Source: Arachidicoccus ginsenosidivorans
GTDB taxonomy: Bacteria > Bacteroidota > Bacteroidia > Chitinophagales > Chitinophagaceae
Length of the DNA: 64,000 bases
NCBI RefSeq assembly: GCF_007971385.1
Contig: NZ_CP042434.1
Location: forward strand, 5,022,001-5,086,000
Direction: 5' to 3'
Under the pieces are notes generated by a model, which was not told where the DNA came from, made no database searches, and saw only the letters and a list, made by a program, of their open reading frames with translations. The translations under genes were made by a program, and so were the position numbers. Every line of letters starts with the position of its first letter. Position 1 is the stretch's first letter. Below, in pieces: positions 50,596-60,998 of this stretch.

Positions 50596-53500
50596 TTAAT
50601 TTAAATTGATATTTAAACCAATATTAAAGACTCGTTGAACCGGATACCCTAATCCATTACCCCCATTTCCGGATCCCACAGATCGAAACTGCTAAATGTA
50701 AACAGATTACTGGCGTTTACATAGAGCCTGAATCCTGAAGTGTGTATTCTTTTTGAAGCTTATCTGGCAAGGAATATCCAAGTTCCACATTTTTAAGTCT
50801 TAAAAATGCGCCATTTCTAAGCCACCAGGTGCTGGATTGAATATCATTTATATTTGCTGTCGTGCTGAGTCTTGGGAAAAGGGCGTATACATCTTGATTT
50901 GCCTCTGACCAGTGACTGTCGGCATAGACCTTTAATAACTGATTATTTGAAGTATTGCCTGCAAATGGCCAGGTATCACCGCCATTAATCATAAAGGATT
51001 CATGGGCCAATCCTTGGAAGAAAGCGGATATATCTAAGCCCTTATATCCCACAGAAAAGCCAAATCCATAAATTATTTCTGGCGTGGTCGGATAACCAAT
51101 TGGTACCTGATCTGCTGCTGTAATCTTACCATCTCTATTGACGTCCAGGTATTTTATATCCCCACCGCCATAGACACCAAAATTCTGGTAAGGTGAATTG
51201 GCTGCTTCTTGGTCGTCGACAAATAATCTTTCTGCTATATATCCGGTATATTGATTGATATACCTGCCTATGACGGATCTGTAAGCTTCCGCATATTTGG
51301 GTTCTTCATATTTTGTGTATTTACTGGTTGCATAAGTGAAATTGGCCATAACAGATGCCCATAGGGAATTATTAAAGCTCTGTTTATAGTTCAGGGAGAG
51401 ATCCACGCCGCTGCCTTCTGCTTCACCTACATTGGCTCTGATAGGTGCTGAAAAGCCAGATTCAACGGGAACCGTTCTATTCATCAGGATATTTTTCCTT
51501 TTTGGGTATAATATTCGGCAGTGATATCTACGCTGCCAAAAAGCGATAAATCCATGGCGAAGTTTTTCTGGGTAGAGGTTTCCCAGGTTATATTGGGATC
51601 CGCATATCTGGATATAGAAATACCATTTAAGGAGTGAGCTAAGTCTGTACCGAATGTGGCCCCTTTTTGGTCGTCATTCATATTTACATTTGAGAGATAG
51701 AAGAACCTGTCATCGCCTGACCCAATTGCATCATTTCCGATTAGCCCGTAAGTAGCTCTAAGTTTTAAATTAGTGACAACATCCTTTAAAGGTTCAAAGA
51801 AGGCTTCATTAGAGACGGTCCAGGCGGCACCGGCGGAGGGAAAGAAGCCGAACCGGTGGTTCTGGTCAAATCTTTCAGAGCCGTTGTAGCCAAAATTAAA
51901 TTCCAGGTAATAACGCTTGTCGTAGTCATAGGTGAACCGACCAGATAAACCCAGGTTTCTATAAGGTAACGAAAGCTGTAGGCTTCCAGCATTCGCATTC
52001 AGGCGATTTTCAACCATATAAACCAACATCCCGTTTATATTGTGCTTTCCATTGAAAGAATGCGTATAGTTGACTCTGGTCTGAAGGTATAAAGAAGTAG
52101 AAAGGCTTCGGTTACCCTCCGAATAGTTCAGGTACTCAGTTCCTGTAGTCGGATTAAGTTCCGTTAACAGATAGGAGTTGTCCAGTACATTATAACCCTG
52201 TAATGTATAATAGAATGGGTTATACTGCCTACTGACATCAAAATAGGAATAACGACCAATATTCAGCATCGCATTAAAAGACAGCCCTTTCACCAAAAAA
52301 TCAAAATCCTGATTAAACTCAAGTTGTGATTGCAACTGGGTCCTGGAATATTGTTGATACCCCTTGACAATATCTGCATATGGATTTAAATAACCACCAT
52401 TGCCATAGTTACCGAAAAGGATATGTTTTACATAGCTATGCGCAGAATCCACCGGATAATAGGCAGGAAATAATACGGGATTGGTATGCACTACCTCATT
52501 ATACAAAGCCGTTCCTACACTTACCCCTTCTGAGCCACCTACCGGACCATTGTAATCATCAAAAGAGCCGCTAAGTCGTAAGGTAAGTTTTGTGGTTTTG
52601 GTGACATTTACATCAATATTAGATCTAAGTGAATAGCTATTTAAACTGATATTACTATTAAAGTTATTACGTTTGTCCACTTTCATCAAGCCATTATCCT
52701 TATTATATGAGCCAGAGACATAATACTGCGCAACGCCGCCTCCACCACTCAGACTCAAATTAAAACGCTGCGTGGTGGTTTGGTCTTTGAACATTAATTT
52801 TCGCCAGTCATTTGTTGGATAAACATATGGATTAACGCCCGAAATCGTATTGTCAATTTTTTCTTCAGTATAAGGCGGCGGCGCTAAAGGATCTCTAGTC
52901 AAAGCAGCCTCATTGGCCAAATTCATATATGTAATAGGATCCGCAAACTCGACATTACTGGTGGGCGCGGAAACTGAATTCTCTGCTCTAAAATTAATCC
53001 GTACTGTTCCCGCTTTCCCTTGTTTTGTCGCGATTAACAGGACGCCATTCGCCGCCCTTGAACCATAAAGTGCGGTAGCTGTTGCATCTTTCAACACTGA
53101 AAAACTGGCAATATCATCTACCTGCAGACGAGCCAGATCTGTTGTACTTGATTCGACACCATCAATCAAAATCAGAGGACTTGACGCAGTTCCGAAAGTG
53201 GAAACACCACGTACAAAGAAATTGGCATTATCCGCACCAGGCTCGCCACTTCTTTGGAAGGCAATCATACCTGGAATCTTACCGGCGAGTGCTGTAGTCA
53301 GGTTACTTGCAGGCACTTTCAAGTCAGCTGGATTTACGGAGACTACAGAACCAACAACATCCGCCCTTTTCTCTTTGCCAAATGCGATAACGACGGCGTC
53401 CTGTAAATCATTGGTGGAGGCACGAAGAACAATATGATAATTAGAACTATCAGTGACCTGTAGTTGCTGACTATCATAACCTGTCATATTAAAAACAATA

Positions 53501-53784
53501 ATCGATCCCTGTGAAATGGTTAGTACGAATTTACCATTTGGATCTGTAATCGTACCGTGACGGCTATCGTCTTTTGCATACACACTTACTCCAGCCAAAG
53601 GGGTGCCCGTCGTATCCGTTACCAGTCCAGTAATTTGCTGTCCAGGTTTTTGATAATTATATGCGGCGCTTGCTTTGCCCATACATAAAAAGGACATTAT
53701 AAAAACGGCAGCAATCGAAATAGATAAAATTTTGATGTATCTCAAATGTGATTTCATCCTGATTTTTTTGTTTTTTAATGACAT
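50596..53784 (-). CDS. SusC/RagA family TonB-dependent receptor, three frameshifts
   Basis: Importer of the minus-strand utilisation locus. A signal anchor (ILSISIAAVFIMSFLCMGKASA) is followed by a carboxypeptidase-regulatory-like domain (ITGLVTDTTGTPLAGVSVYA), a plug with VVIAFGKEKRADVVGSVVSV and LYGSRAANGVLLIATKQG, and the barrel. The frame breaks near 51495 (A run; restored as QKRKNILMNRTVPV), at 50750-50754 (A run; restored as LQKRIHTSGFRLYVNASNLFTFSS) and at 50660-50664 (G run; restored as DPEMGGNGLGYPVQRVFNIGLNINLN). The last two extend the protein to the usual SusC end and a stop at 50596. Reconstructed length is about 1064 residues. There is no STN domain. An internal Met at 53757 is an alternative start. 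Confidence 0.9.
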
Positions 53785-54908
53785 AATAGTTTTGTTGCCT
53801 TACCAAATTACGCTACGTTAAATATGCAATTAATCCTCTTAGTAATTGATTTTCAATCATCAATATCACTGTAAAATATTGTTGGGATTGAAAAATGACT
53901 ATAGTCAATTTGGTTGCCCCAAGCATCGTTTTTTTATTGGATTTTATTACATTTTCATAACTCGAAATTAGATGCACGTTAACTAACCTGGTTCAGAAAA
54001 ACAGGCAATTTTTTATAGATTTTGATATTTGTTTTAATTTTATTAACGCAATACTTTTTCCAATGGCTTTTTGTATTTAGGTTCTTATATATTGAATATG
54101 GCAGAGAATTAATTATAACATTGCGCATTAGTTTTTTAAGGGCGAAGGGATAAAGTGTATTCTATCAGCAGCCTACAATAGCAGGTAAATTAACTATTGT
54201 AAAATAAATTCGCTTAATTGCTACAAAAGGAGCAGCAGCAATTGTCCGACTGAATTCTTTGTATCTATTAACCGGGTTACTGTTTTGCCATAAATATGTA
54301 TGCATCGGAAAAGTATAAGAAAAGGCAGGAAAAAAGCAGTAGATAAATTTAATAAAAGTCAGGAGCAGCATGCAATACATTAGGATGAAAGCTTGATTTT
54401 CTCCAGCCGCTACTGCACAGTTTAATAGACGAATATAAAATAAACAGACAGATATAAGTGATTACAAAACGGGGCTTGTTGCCTGGATTCAGCGTCTTAG
54501 GTTAGCGTTATTGCCGGGAATTGCCTCCAGAAGCATTATAGGCAAAGTAATTTAGAGAAAAAATTAATTTTTAAAATTATACGCAAATGGCTAGCACGCA
54601 AGCTTAAATGGTTTTAATAGAAACGTGGTTGCCTTATGTATTTATAAATTTGTTATAAGGGAAAATTATTGTAGCCTACTAGGTATCCGTAATATGCGAA
54701 ACAGATCCTAACATGATTCAAGTTTGGATCTGTCTTCAACTATTAGGAATGAAAAGGCCAACAGCGCTTATAAATCAGCGCTGTTGCCAGGCTTTTGTTA
54801 TTTATACCTCCTTGGCGATACTTTTCACCATTTTGCGCAGGAATGTCAACTTTATTTTTTTAGTTCCTGTGTCTTTCTTAAAATCTATAGCGACTAAAAA
54901 GCAGAAAT
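53785..54908. other. Gene-free region between SusC and GH97
   Basis: About 1.1 kb of AT-rich DNA without a convincing gene; frames at 54165-54380 and 54713-54964 have no recognisable features. It should contain the promoter of the minus-strand susCD operon. A perfect hairpin at 54760-54787 is listed separately. Confidence 0.45.
54760..54787 (-). terminator. Possible terminator after GH97
   Basis: Perfect ten-base arms (caacagcgct and agcgctgttg) flank an eight-base loop. On the minus strand the stem is followed by gccttttc, a short T-run. It lies about 120 bases beyond the GH97 stop codon. Confidence 0.45.
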
Positions 54909-56813
54909 CTATTTTTTTTGAAGTAATACACAGCCACCTCCTCCTGGTGCCAATTTTAAGGTAATATGTGACTTAGGGGTTACTTCCAGATGAGTAGTTC
55001 TGGAACTTTCCTTATTTGAACGAAAATCAGCGTCCTGACCGTCCTGAATGATCATCGCCTTATAAGTCCCTTTGGGCAGGAATTCTAACGAAATATTTAT
55101 CTCTCTTCCTTGCTCGTTAGTGGCGGCACCAATTAACCAATCCCCTGTTGAGGCTTGTCTGGTCATTACAATATACTCCCCAATTACGCCGTCCAAGGTC
55201 TTACTTTCCTTCCAAGGCATGCGCTCCGAACTGATAAACTGCAATAAACTCGGATATTTTCTGTAATTCTCTGGGATATCTGGTATAATAGTAGCTCCAG
55301 AAAATGTAATCAGCGTTCTTGCGGCTTCGGCAGTAATTGTAGTAGGGACTGGCATTGAATTGTCGACCCTACCCTTTTGCGCCATATCCATCGCCCCATT
55401 ACTCATATCCAGAGGACCTGCTAACATATTCACAAAAACGGAAGTAACAAAAGTACTTGGCTGAAATACCTGGTGACCATCAGATTGTGCCTGGCAAAAC
55501 TCCCTTGTAACTGCATTAGGCCAGGTGCGCATCTGCCCATAAGGATGCACAGGATCGTCATGAAAATCCACCATCAAATGATTTTCTGCACATAAACGGG
55601 TAATCATGCGTGTACGGACATTTTTCTGTTCAGGGCTTCCTTTCATAAAACCATATTTCACTCCTACAGCACCCCATCTGCCATATTGCTGCAGTGTTTG
55701 CTCTAATGGGTATGCATCTCCGCCGACATCATTCAAATAGAGCCAGATGCCAACACCTTTCTCTTTGGCATAATTGATAAGATGATGCACTTGTTCCACC
55801 TTGCCGCCCTTGGTAGGGTCTGAATCCTTGTTAAATTCGGGGCCATACCAGTCTGCATCGAGTACCAAAGAACCTATATGCTGTTCGCTGGCAAAATCTA
55901 CCATGCGCTTCCAGGAAGGCCAGGACATCTCATATTTAAAGCCTTTGTCAGTTACTGCTCCATTGATCCGCCAATCCCAAAGTGCAACGCCTGGCTTTAC
56001 CCAGGAGAAGTCAATAATTTTCCCTGTTTTCTTATCAACTGCAGGTGGTGGGTTCAAAAGTTCAATAAGATGTGAGTCGACGAGTGCACCCGGTGTTTGA
56101 CCATACATCAATACACGCCAAGCCTGGCCTCGCTTAGAATCAACTGCAAAAGTGTTTGGATTATTTTTGACCACTTGCAAAATTAGTGGTTGACCGCCCT
56201 GTAAATCTGCTTCATGAATTGCCATAAAGTTACGATTATCTGCCTTTATTGTCACTACTGGTCTACGTAACCCAGTAGCTTTGCTTAGTTTTTCGGGGCC
56301 AATATTTGCGTTTTCACCGTTATAATACCAGGCGGTATAATCACCTGCAAATTTAAATTCTGTAAACTCACTATCGATTTTGGCTCCTTCGTAACGAAAG
56401 GCAAAACCGTTATTATATACCCTAAATTTTATTTGATACGCTGAGAGATCGATTGTGGCTTCGTTATAGACATCAGGGACAACCAATCTCTTGCCCCATA
56501 CAGGTCTCCAGACAGATTTTACAGATTTTTTAAAAAAATTTACCCAATGCACTTCTTCAGACTTGGATTTTGCCTGTTGCAAACCCAATTTTGAATCCGT
56601 CATCAGTTCTTTGCCATTTGCCTTAAAGCTATATGTAATATGCTCATCAGGCAGTTGAACAATATGTACTTGCAATTTTTTATCAGGAGATTGTATTTCA
56701 ACACTGTGCTGCACCTTTTGGGCAATACTTTTATTTTGAGCCAACAGTAAAAAGAAGACGATACTTAATTGAAGTGCTGTTTTATATCTGTGTTTAACCA
56801 GTGATAATTTCAT
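54909..56813 (-). CDS. Glycoside hydrolase family 97 enzyme
   Basis: Secreted or periplasmic GH97 alpha-glycosidase of 634 residues, acting on alpha-glucosides or alpha-galactosides. A signal peptide (TALQLSIVFFLLLAQNKSIAQ) is followed by an N-terminal beta-sandwich (VEIQSPDKKLQVHIVQLPDEHITYSFKANGKEL), a TIM barrel (GSLVLDADWYGPEFNKDSDP, GVGIWLYLNDVGG, GVKYGFMKG, LMVDFHDDPVHPYGQMRTWPN) and a C-terminal beta-domain. The Asp in MVDFHDD sits where retaining GH97 enzymes of the alpha-galactosidase type have their nucleophile, which favours that branch over the inverting SusB type; this reading is tentative. It lies 1.1 kb upstream of the SusCD genes, on the same strand, and probably trims the glycan after import. 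Confidence 0.92.
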   Translation of the reverse strand: MKLSLVKHRYKTALQLSIVFFLLLAQNKSIAQKVQHSVEIQSPDKKLQVHIVQLPDEHITYSFKANGKELMTDSKLGLQQAKSKSEEVHWVNFFKKSVKSVWRPVWGKRLVVPDVYNEATIDLSAYQIKFRVYNNGFAFRYEGAKIDSEFTEFKFAGDYTAWYYNGENANIGPEKLSKATGLRRPVVTIKADNRNFMAIHEADLQGGQPLILQVVKNNPNTFAVDSKRGQAWRVLMYGQTPGALVDSHLIELLNPPPAVDKKTGKIIDFSWVKPGVALWDWRINGAVTDKGFKYEMSWPSWKRMVDFASEQHIGSLVLDADWYGPEFNKDSDPTKGGKVEQVHHLINYAKEKGVGIWLYLNDVGGDAYPLEQTLQQYGRWGAVGVKYGFMKGSPEQKNVRTRMITRLCAENHLMVDFHDDPVHPYGQMRTWPNAVTREFCQAQSDGHQVFQPSTFVTSVFVNMLAGPLDMSNGAMDMAQKGRVDNSMPVPTTITAEAARTLITFSGATIIPDIPENYRKYPSLLQFISSERMPWKESKTLDGVIGEYIVMTRQASTGDWLIGAATNEQGREINISLEFLPKGTYKAMIIQDGQDADFRSNKESSRTTHLEVTPKSHITLKLAPGGGGCVLLQKK

Positions 56814-57715
56814 TGTTTTTTTGTAATGATAATTTGAATTTTCTTATTTTACAAATAAAAATATATAAAAAGCAGAATAAATTCACCTGTTTATTCAGGA
56901 TCGCAAATAAATTAGTTAGAAATTTTTTGTTCGCTAGTGATTACCAATTTAATTTTAAAAGGCATATTCACTGTACAGAATTCATAATAACAAAAGGTCA
57001 AATCAGCCAAGTTTAAAAGAAAGGGATGAACATTGCTTTCTCTAAATTTCGCTAAAGGCTTATAACTTATTTTCTTCCTTAACCAGATGGCATCTGCCCC
57101 AAGATCCCGTATTCCATTGTAGCACCTTCGTTCCATGTTTATTCATCTCCAGCCAAGTTGCAGCTCTTTAAATATTATCAAATAGTTTTATATTGATTTC
57201 CGCCTTTTGATATTTGGTTTTGCAAATCTTTTGTCTAAGCCAGGAAATATTATTGACATTATCGCTATAAATAATTTTTAGCGGTTCATCCTATTCTTAT
57301 ATAAGGGCCAGCGCATGAAAGATGGCTAGAAACTACCAAATAGTATTAGTAACTTCTAGGGTTTTATACCGAAAATAACTTGCCCGGTTTTATAGATTTG
57401 GCAGGCTATTTAAAAAATTATCCGCCAAATGTGCCTAAAAAAAGATAGATTTGGCAGCTTATCGGAATGAAGTAGCCTTCTAAAAGGGGCATTTTGTCTA
57501 ATCTACCTTTCAATTATTATTCACAAATTATTCACAGATCCCATCCAAGTGCACCACAATTTTATATCCAACTCAATATTTGTTATTTTTGCCTTGCTTT
57601 TTTCAATTAAAGGGTTGATTAGTAATATATTATTCTTCAACTAGTTGTAAAAGGCCAATCAAAAGAATTGAAATTTTATCCAAACCCGGATTTGAATATA
57701 TAATAATAAACAGTT
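56814..57715. other. Divergent region between GH97 and the SNF2 ATPase
   Basis: About 900 AT-rich bases between divergently transcribed genes. Short frames at 56801-57016 and 56912-57136 show no recognisable features. The right part should carry the promoter of the SNF2 unit; a candidate -7 element is listed separately. Confidence 0.45.
57584..57591 (+). promoter_or_regulatory. Candidate Bacteroidota -7 element upstream of the SNF2 gene
   Basis: The sequence tatttttg matches the TAnnTTTG consensus of Bacteroidota housekeeping promoters and lies about 125 bases ahead of the ATG. A well-placed -33 TTTG was not found, so the call is weak. Confidence 0.3.
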
Positions 57716-60700
57716 ATGTCTTTATTTGAAATCCTCCGTCAACAAAAAAAGGAGCTTGAATTACAGCAACACCAATCAGGTTATGGTCCTGGCGATATAT
57801 ACATTAAATTAGATACGGATGATAAAGGCACCTTTATTCAAATTACAGATAAACAGGGTCAGGAAATCCAACCAGATTATACAGCCTTTACAGGTTCACT
57901 CCGCAATCTGATAAAATCCATTAATTCTATCGCTGATAAAAATGCATTTCTGATTGACTGGGAGAATCCTGGCAATCATCTCTATTTACATGAATATCCC
58001 CATTTAGTAGAGCCAATACTCCGTAGTGGTCTTTTGGTGGATATAGACTTAAACCCAATAATGTCTGCTTGGGAAAGCAAAACTAATAAACCCTCTCCTG
58101 CTATACTTAAAGTTGTACTAAATCCTCAGCTGGCTAATCCCAAAAAATCAAATAATAGCATTTCCAAAAAGGAGAACAACAGCAGTGACCATGAAATTAA
58201 TGCAGAAAAAGCAAAAAAGCTCAATTCTGCAAGTGAGTCTGAAATTCAGGCTTATGAATCTAATTTGTTATTACAACCAGCGGCAGGAATATCATCCAAA
58301 GTATCTACAATAGAAGGACGAATTCACCATTTCTGGTTTATAACAGAAAACTACGCCTTATTACCCAAGGATAATATCATTATAGAGACTCAACCTATTG
58401 GTTCTTTTTTTAATCAGGTCCGCATTTTCAATGCGGAGCGGATTGTTCCACAGGACCTCACTCAATATTTATCCTTATTGTATACTTATCTGGAGGGTTT
58501 TCAATTGGAACTTCCTGATTTTCGCGTTCAATTGGAAAATGAGCCTTTGCAAACCAGACCTGCGATCATTTTTGAAAAAATTGATGAAAACCAAAATTTA
58601 ACCTTGCGCATCGGACAAAACCTCCATAGTGCACCCATTGGTTTTTTGGATCAGTATAATGTCAGCCATATGGCCACTATCAACGAAATGGAGAAAACGA
58701 TCAGTGTTTCACCAATAGCACCACTTGATATTCAACATTATGTTTCAAGAGTAGTGGAAAGCTTAAAAAAACACGCACCCAAAGGCAAAAAGAAATCTTC
58801 AGAATTTCTTGATATTCAAGGACAGCAATTTTATTTACACGAAAGTCTGGCCGGCCCCTTTATATATAATGAACTGCCGAGCCTCATTATTGATTACGAT
58901 CTTATTGGTAGCGAAAAGCTTAAGGCATATAAAATCAAGGTCGACATGCCAAAACTTGATCTAACGCTAGGGCATAATATTGATTTTCTGGAAGGCACCG
59001 GTACAGCTAATCTGGATTTTGATGGCCAGAAAGTCTCCATATTGGACGCCTTGCAACAATACGAAAAACAGCGTTATATTCGGCTAACTGATGGTACACA
59101 TGCGCTGGTCAACGAGCAATATATGAACCGATTAAAGCGTCTCTTTAAAAAAAATAAGAACAAAAAAGGAGAGATCTCGGTTTCCTTCTTTGACCTACCA
59201 GCCATTGAAGAATTAATTGAGGAAAAACAACGTTCCCATCATTTTAAGCAGGCTAGAGAAGTTTACCAGGGATTAAACAAGATCAATGAAGACGGAGCTG
59301 TTTTACCAAAAATCCAAGCAGCACTGCGTCCCTATCAGGTACAGGGCTTTCAATGGATGAGTTATTTGGTGCAGCATAAACTCGGAGGCTGCCTGGCAGA
59401 CGACATGGGGCTGGGTAAAACCATTCAGACTATTGCAGTTCTAGCAGCCGCCTACGGCGGCGCTCCAGATAGCCAGGCAGCAAATGGAAAAAAGAAAGTT
59501 GAAAAGGCTCAAACAAAAACCAAAACTAAATCAAAAACTAACAAAAAGTTATCTGAATCGATAGATGAACAGGCACTTCCTCCCTCAATTATCATCATGC
59601 CCAGGTCGCTACTTTTTAACTGGCGCAGTGAACTGAATAAATTTGCGCCCTGGCTTACAATTTATACCTGGCACGGTCAAAACAGGGATATAGATCAAGC
59701 CATGGATCATCAGATTATTTTGACTACTTATGGCATGTTCAGAAACGATATTGAACTATGGAAAGAGCAAAGCTTTTTATATGGCATTTTAGATGAATCG
59801 CAGGCCATTAAAAATCTCAACAGCCAGGTACATAAGGCAGTCTTGCTACTCAGTGCCCGCCACCGGTTGGCGCTCAGCGGTACACCCGTGGAAAACAACC
59901 TGGGCGAACTCTTTGCACTGTTTCGCTTTTTGAACCCAGCTTTGCTTGGAACGGCTGATCAGTTCAATAGTGATTACCTTTACCCTATCCAGAAAAACAA
60001 CGACCGGGAAGCTGTGGCAGAACTCAGACGTAAAATATATCCATTTATCCTTAGAAGACTAAAAAAAGATGTGCTCACAGATCTACCTGACAAACAAGAG
60101 CAGACGATTTATGTGGAGATGAACAGTGCTCAGGCTCGCTTTTATGAACAACGAAGGCTGTTTTATAAAGACGCCATTGACCAACAGGTGGCGGCAAAGG
60201 GCATCAAGCAGGCACAGTTTTTTATATTTCAGGCTATGAATGAGCTCCGCCAAATAGCTTCCATTCCTGAAGCTCGTTCTGAAGGACGTATTCCCTCTCC
60301 TAAATTGGAGGCACTGATGGAGCAACTAGAAGAGGCTATCGCCAACGACCATAAAATCTTGATTTTTGTCAATTATCTGAATGCCATAGAAAGTATCAGT
60401 GAAGCACTGGATAAACAAGGTGTTGGATTCCTTACGATGACTGGAAGTACCAGAGATCGGCAATCGCTTGTGGACAGATTCCAAAACGACCCAGAAATCA
60501 GGGTCTTTATTATGACACTTAAGACAGGTGGGACAGGTCTGAACCTGACCGCTGCTGACATGGTGTTTATTTTTGATCCTTGGTGGAATAAGGCGGCTGA
60601 AAATCAAGCTATTGATCGTGCTCACCGCATCGGCCAGACTAGCAAGGTTCAAAGTTATAAGTTGATTACACTAGGCACCATTGAGGAAAAGATACTGCAA

Positions 60701-60814
60701 TTACAAGAGCTAAAAAGCAATCTGGTAGATGATTTGATAGCAGCTGACTCACAGGGCGGAAGCGGCTCCATCAAATTAATGACAGAGGAGGATATCCAGT
60801 TTATTCTTGGTTAG
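57716..60814 (+). CDS. SNF2-family DNA-dependent ATPase/helicase
   Basis: A 1032-residue Swi2/Snf2-type motor protein that would translocate on DNA using ATP. Residues 1 to about 540 are an N-terminal region without recognised domains. The ATPase core follows: Walker A DDMGLGKTIQ (about 562-571), motif II DESQ (about 691), motif III SGTPVENNLGELF (about 721), and in the second lobe GGTGLNLTAADMVFIFDPWWN (about 937) and QAIDRAHRIGQTSKVQ (about 964). A lysine-rich insert (AQTKTKTKSKTNKK, about residues 600-613) interrupts the core between motifs I and Ia. There is no SWIM zinc finger. The gene is intact and starts a plus-strand run with two related unknown genes, which suggests a multi-protein complex acting on DNA. 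Confidence 0.92.
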   Translation: MSLFEILRQQKKELELQQHQSGYGPGDIYIKLDTDDKGTFIQITDKQGQEIQPDYTAFTGSLRNLIKSINSIADKNAFLIDWENPGNHLYLHEYPHLVEPILRSGLLVDIDLNPIMSAWESKTNKPSPAILKVVLNPQLANPKKSNNSISKKENNSSDHEINAEKAKKLNSASESEIQAYESNLLLQPAAGISSKVSTIEGRIHHFWFITENYALLPKDNIIIETQPIGSFFNQVRIFNAERIVPQDLTQYLSLLYTYLEGFQLELPDFRVQLENEPLQTRPAIIFEKIDENQNLTLRIGQNLHSAPIGFLDQYNVSHMATINEMEKTISVSPIAPLDIQHYVSRVVESLKKHAPKGKKKSSEFLDIQGQQFYLHESLAGPFIYNELPSLIIDYDLIGSEKLKAYKIKVDMPKLDLTLGHNIDFLEGTGTANLDFDGQKVSILDALQQYEKQRYIRLTDGTHALVNEQYMNRLKRLFKKNKNKKGEISVSFFDLPAIEELIEEKQRSHHFKQAREVYQGLNKINEDGAVLPKIQAALRPYQVQGFQWMSYLVQHKLGGCLADDMGLGKTIQTIAVLAAAYGGAPDSQAANGKKKVEKAQTKTKTKSKTNKKLSESIDEQALPPSIIIMPRSLLFNWRSELNKFAPWLTIYTWHGQNRDIDQAMDHQIILTTYGMFRNDIELWKEQSFLYGILDESQAIKNLNSQVHKAVLLLSARHRLALSGTPVENNLGELFALFRFLNPALLGTADQFNSDYLYPIQKNNDREAVAELRRKIYPFILRRLKKDVLTDLPDKQEQTIYVEMNSAQARFYEQRRLFYKDAIDQQVAAKGIKQAQFFIFQAMNELRQIASIPEARSEGRIPSPKLEALMEQLEEAIANDHKILIFVNYLNAIESISEALDKQGVGFLTMTGSTRDRQSLVDRFQNDPEIRVFIMTLKTGGTGLNLTAADMVFIFDPWWNKAAENQAIDRAHRIGQTSKVQSYKLITLGTIEEKILQLQELKSNLVDDLIAADSQGGSGSIKLMTEEDIQFILG

Positions 60815-60998
60815 TGTTGGCTCAATTACACAAGACTAAACAATATAACAAGCAGTTAAAAGTGCTAATTTGAAAGTGGCATTTAGGAACCGAAGGCGCT
60901 CAGAATAATGGCTATATAATTAAAAGAAACTACTAAAAGCTCCTTTCGAAAGATTTTGGATTTTGCCAATATTTTCAAGTAGCAAGAATCTTAAACAA

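Noticed and set aside
54713..54964. An 83-codon plus-strand frame overlapping the end of GH97
   Set aside because: It overlaps a perfect hairpin and the 3' end of a firm gene; the residues show no family pattern.
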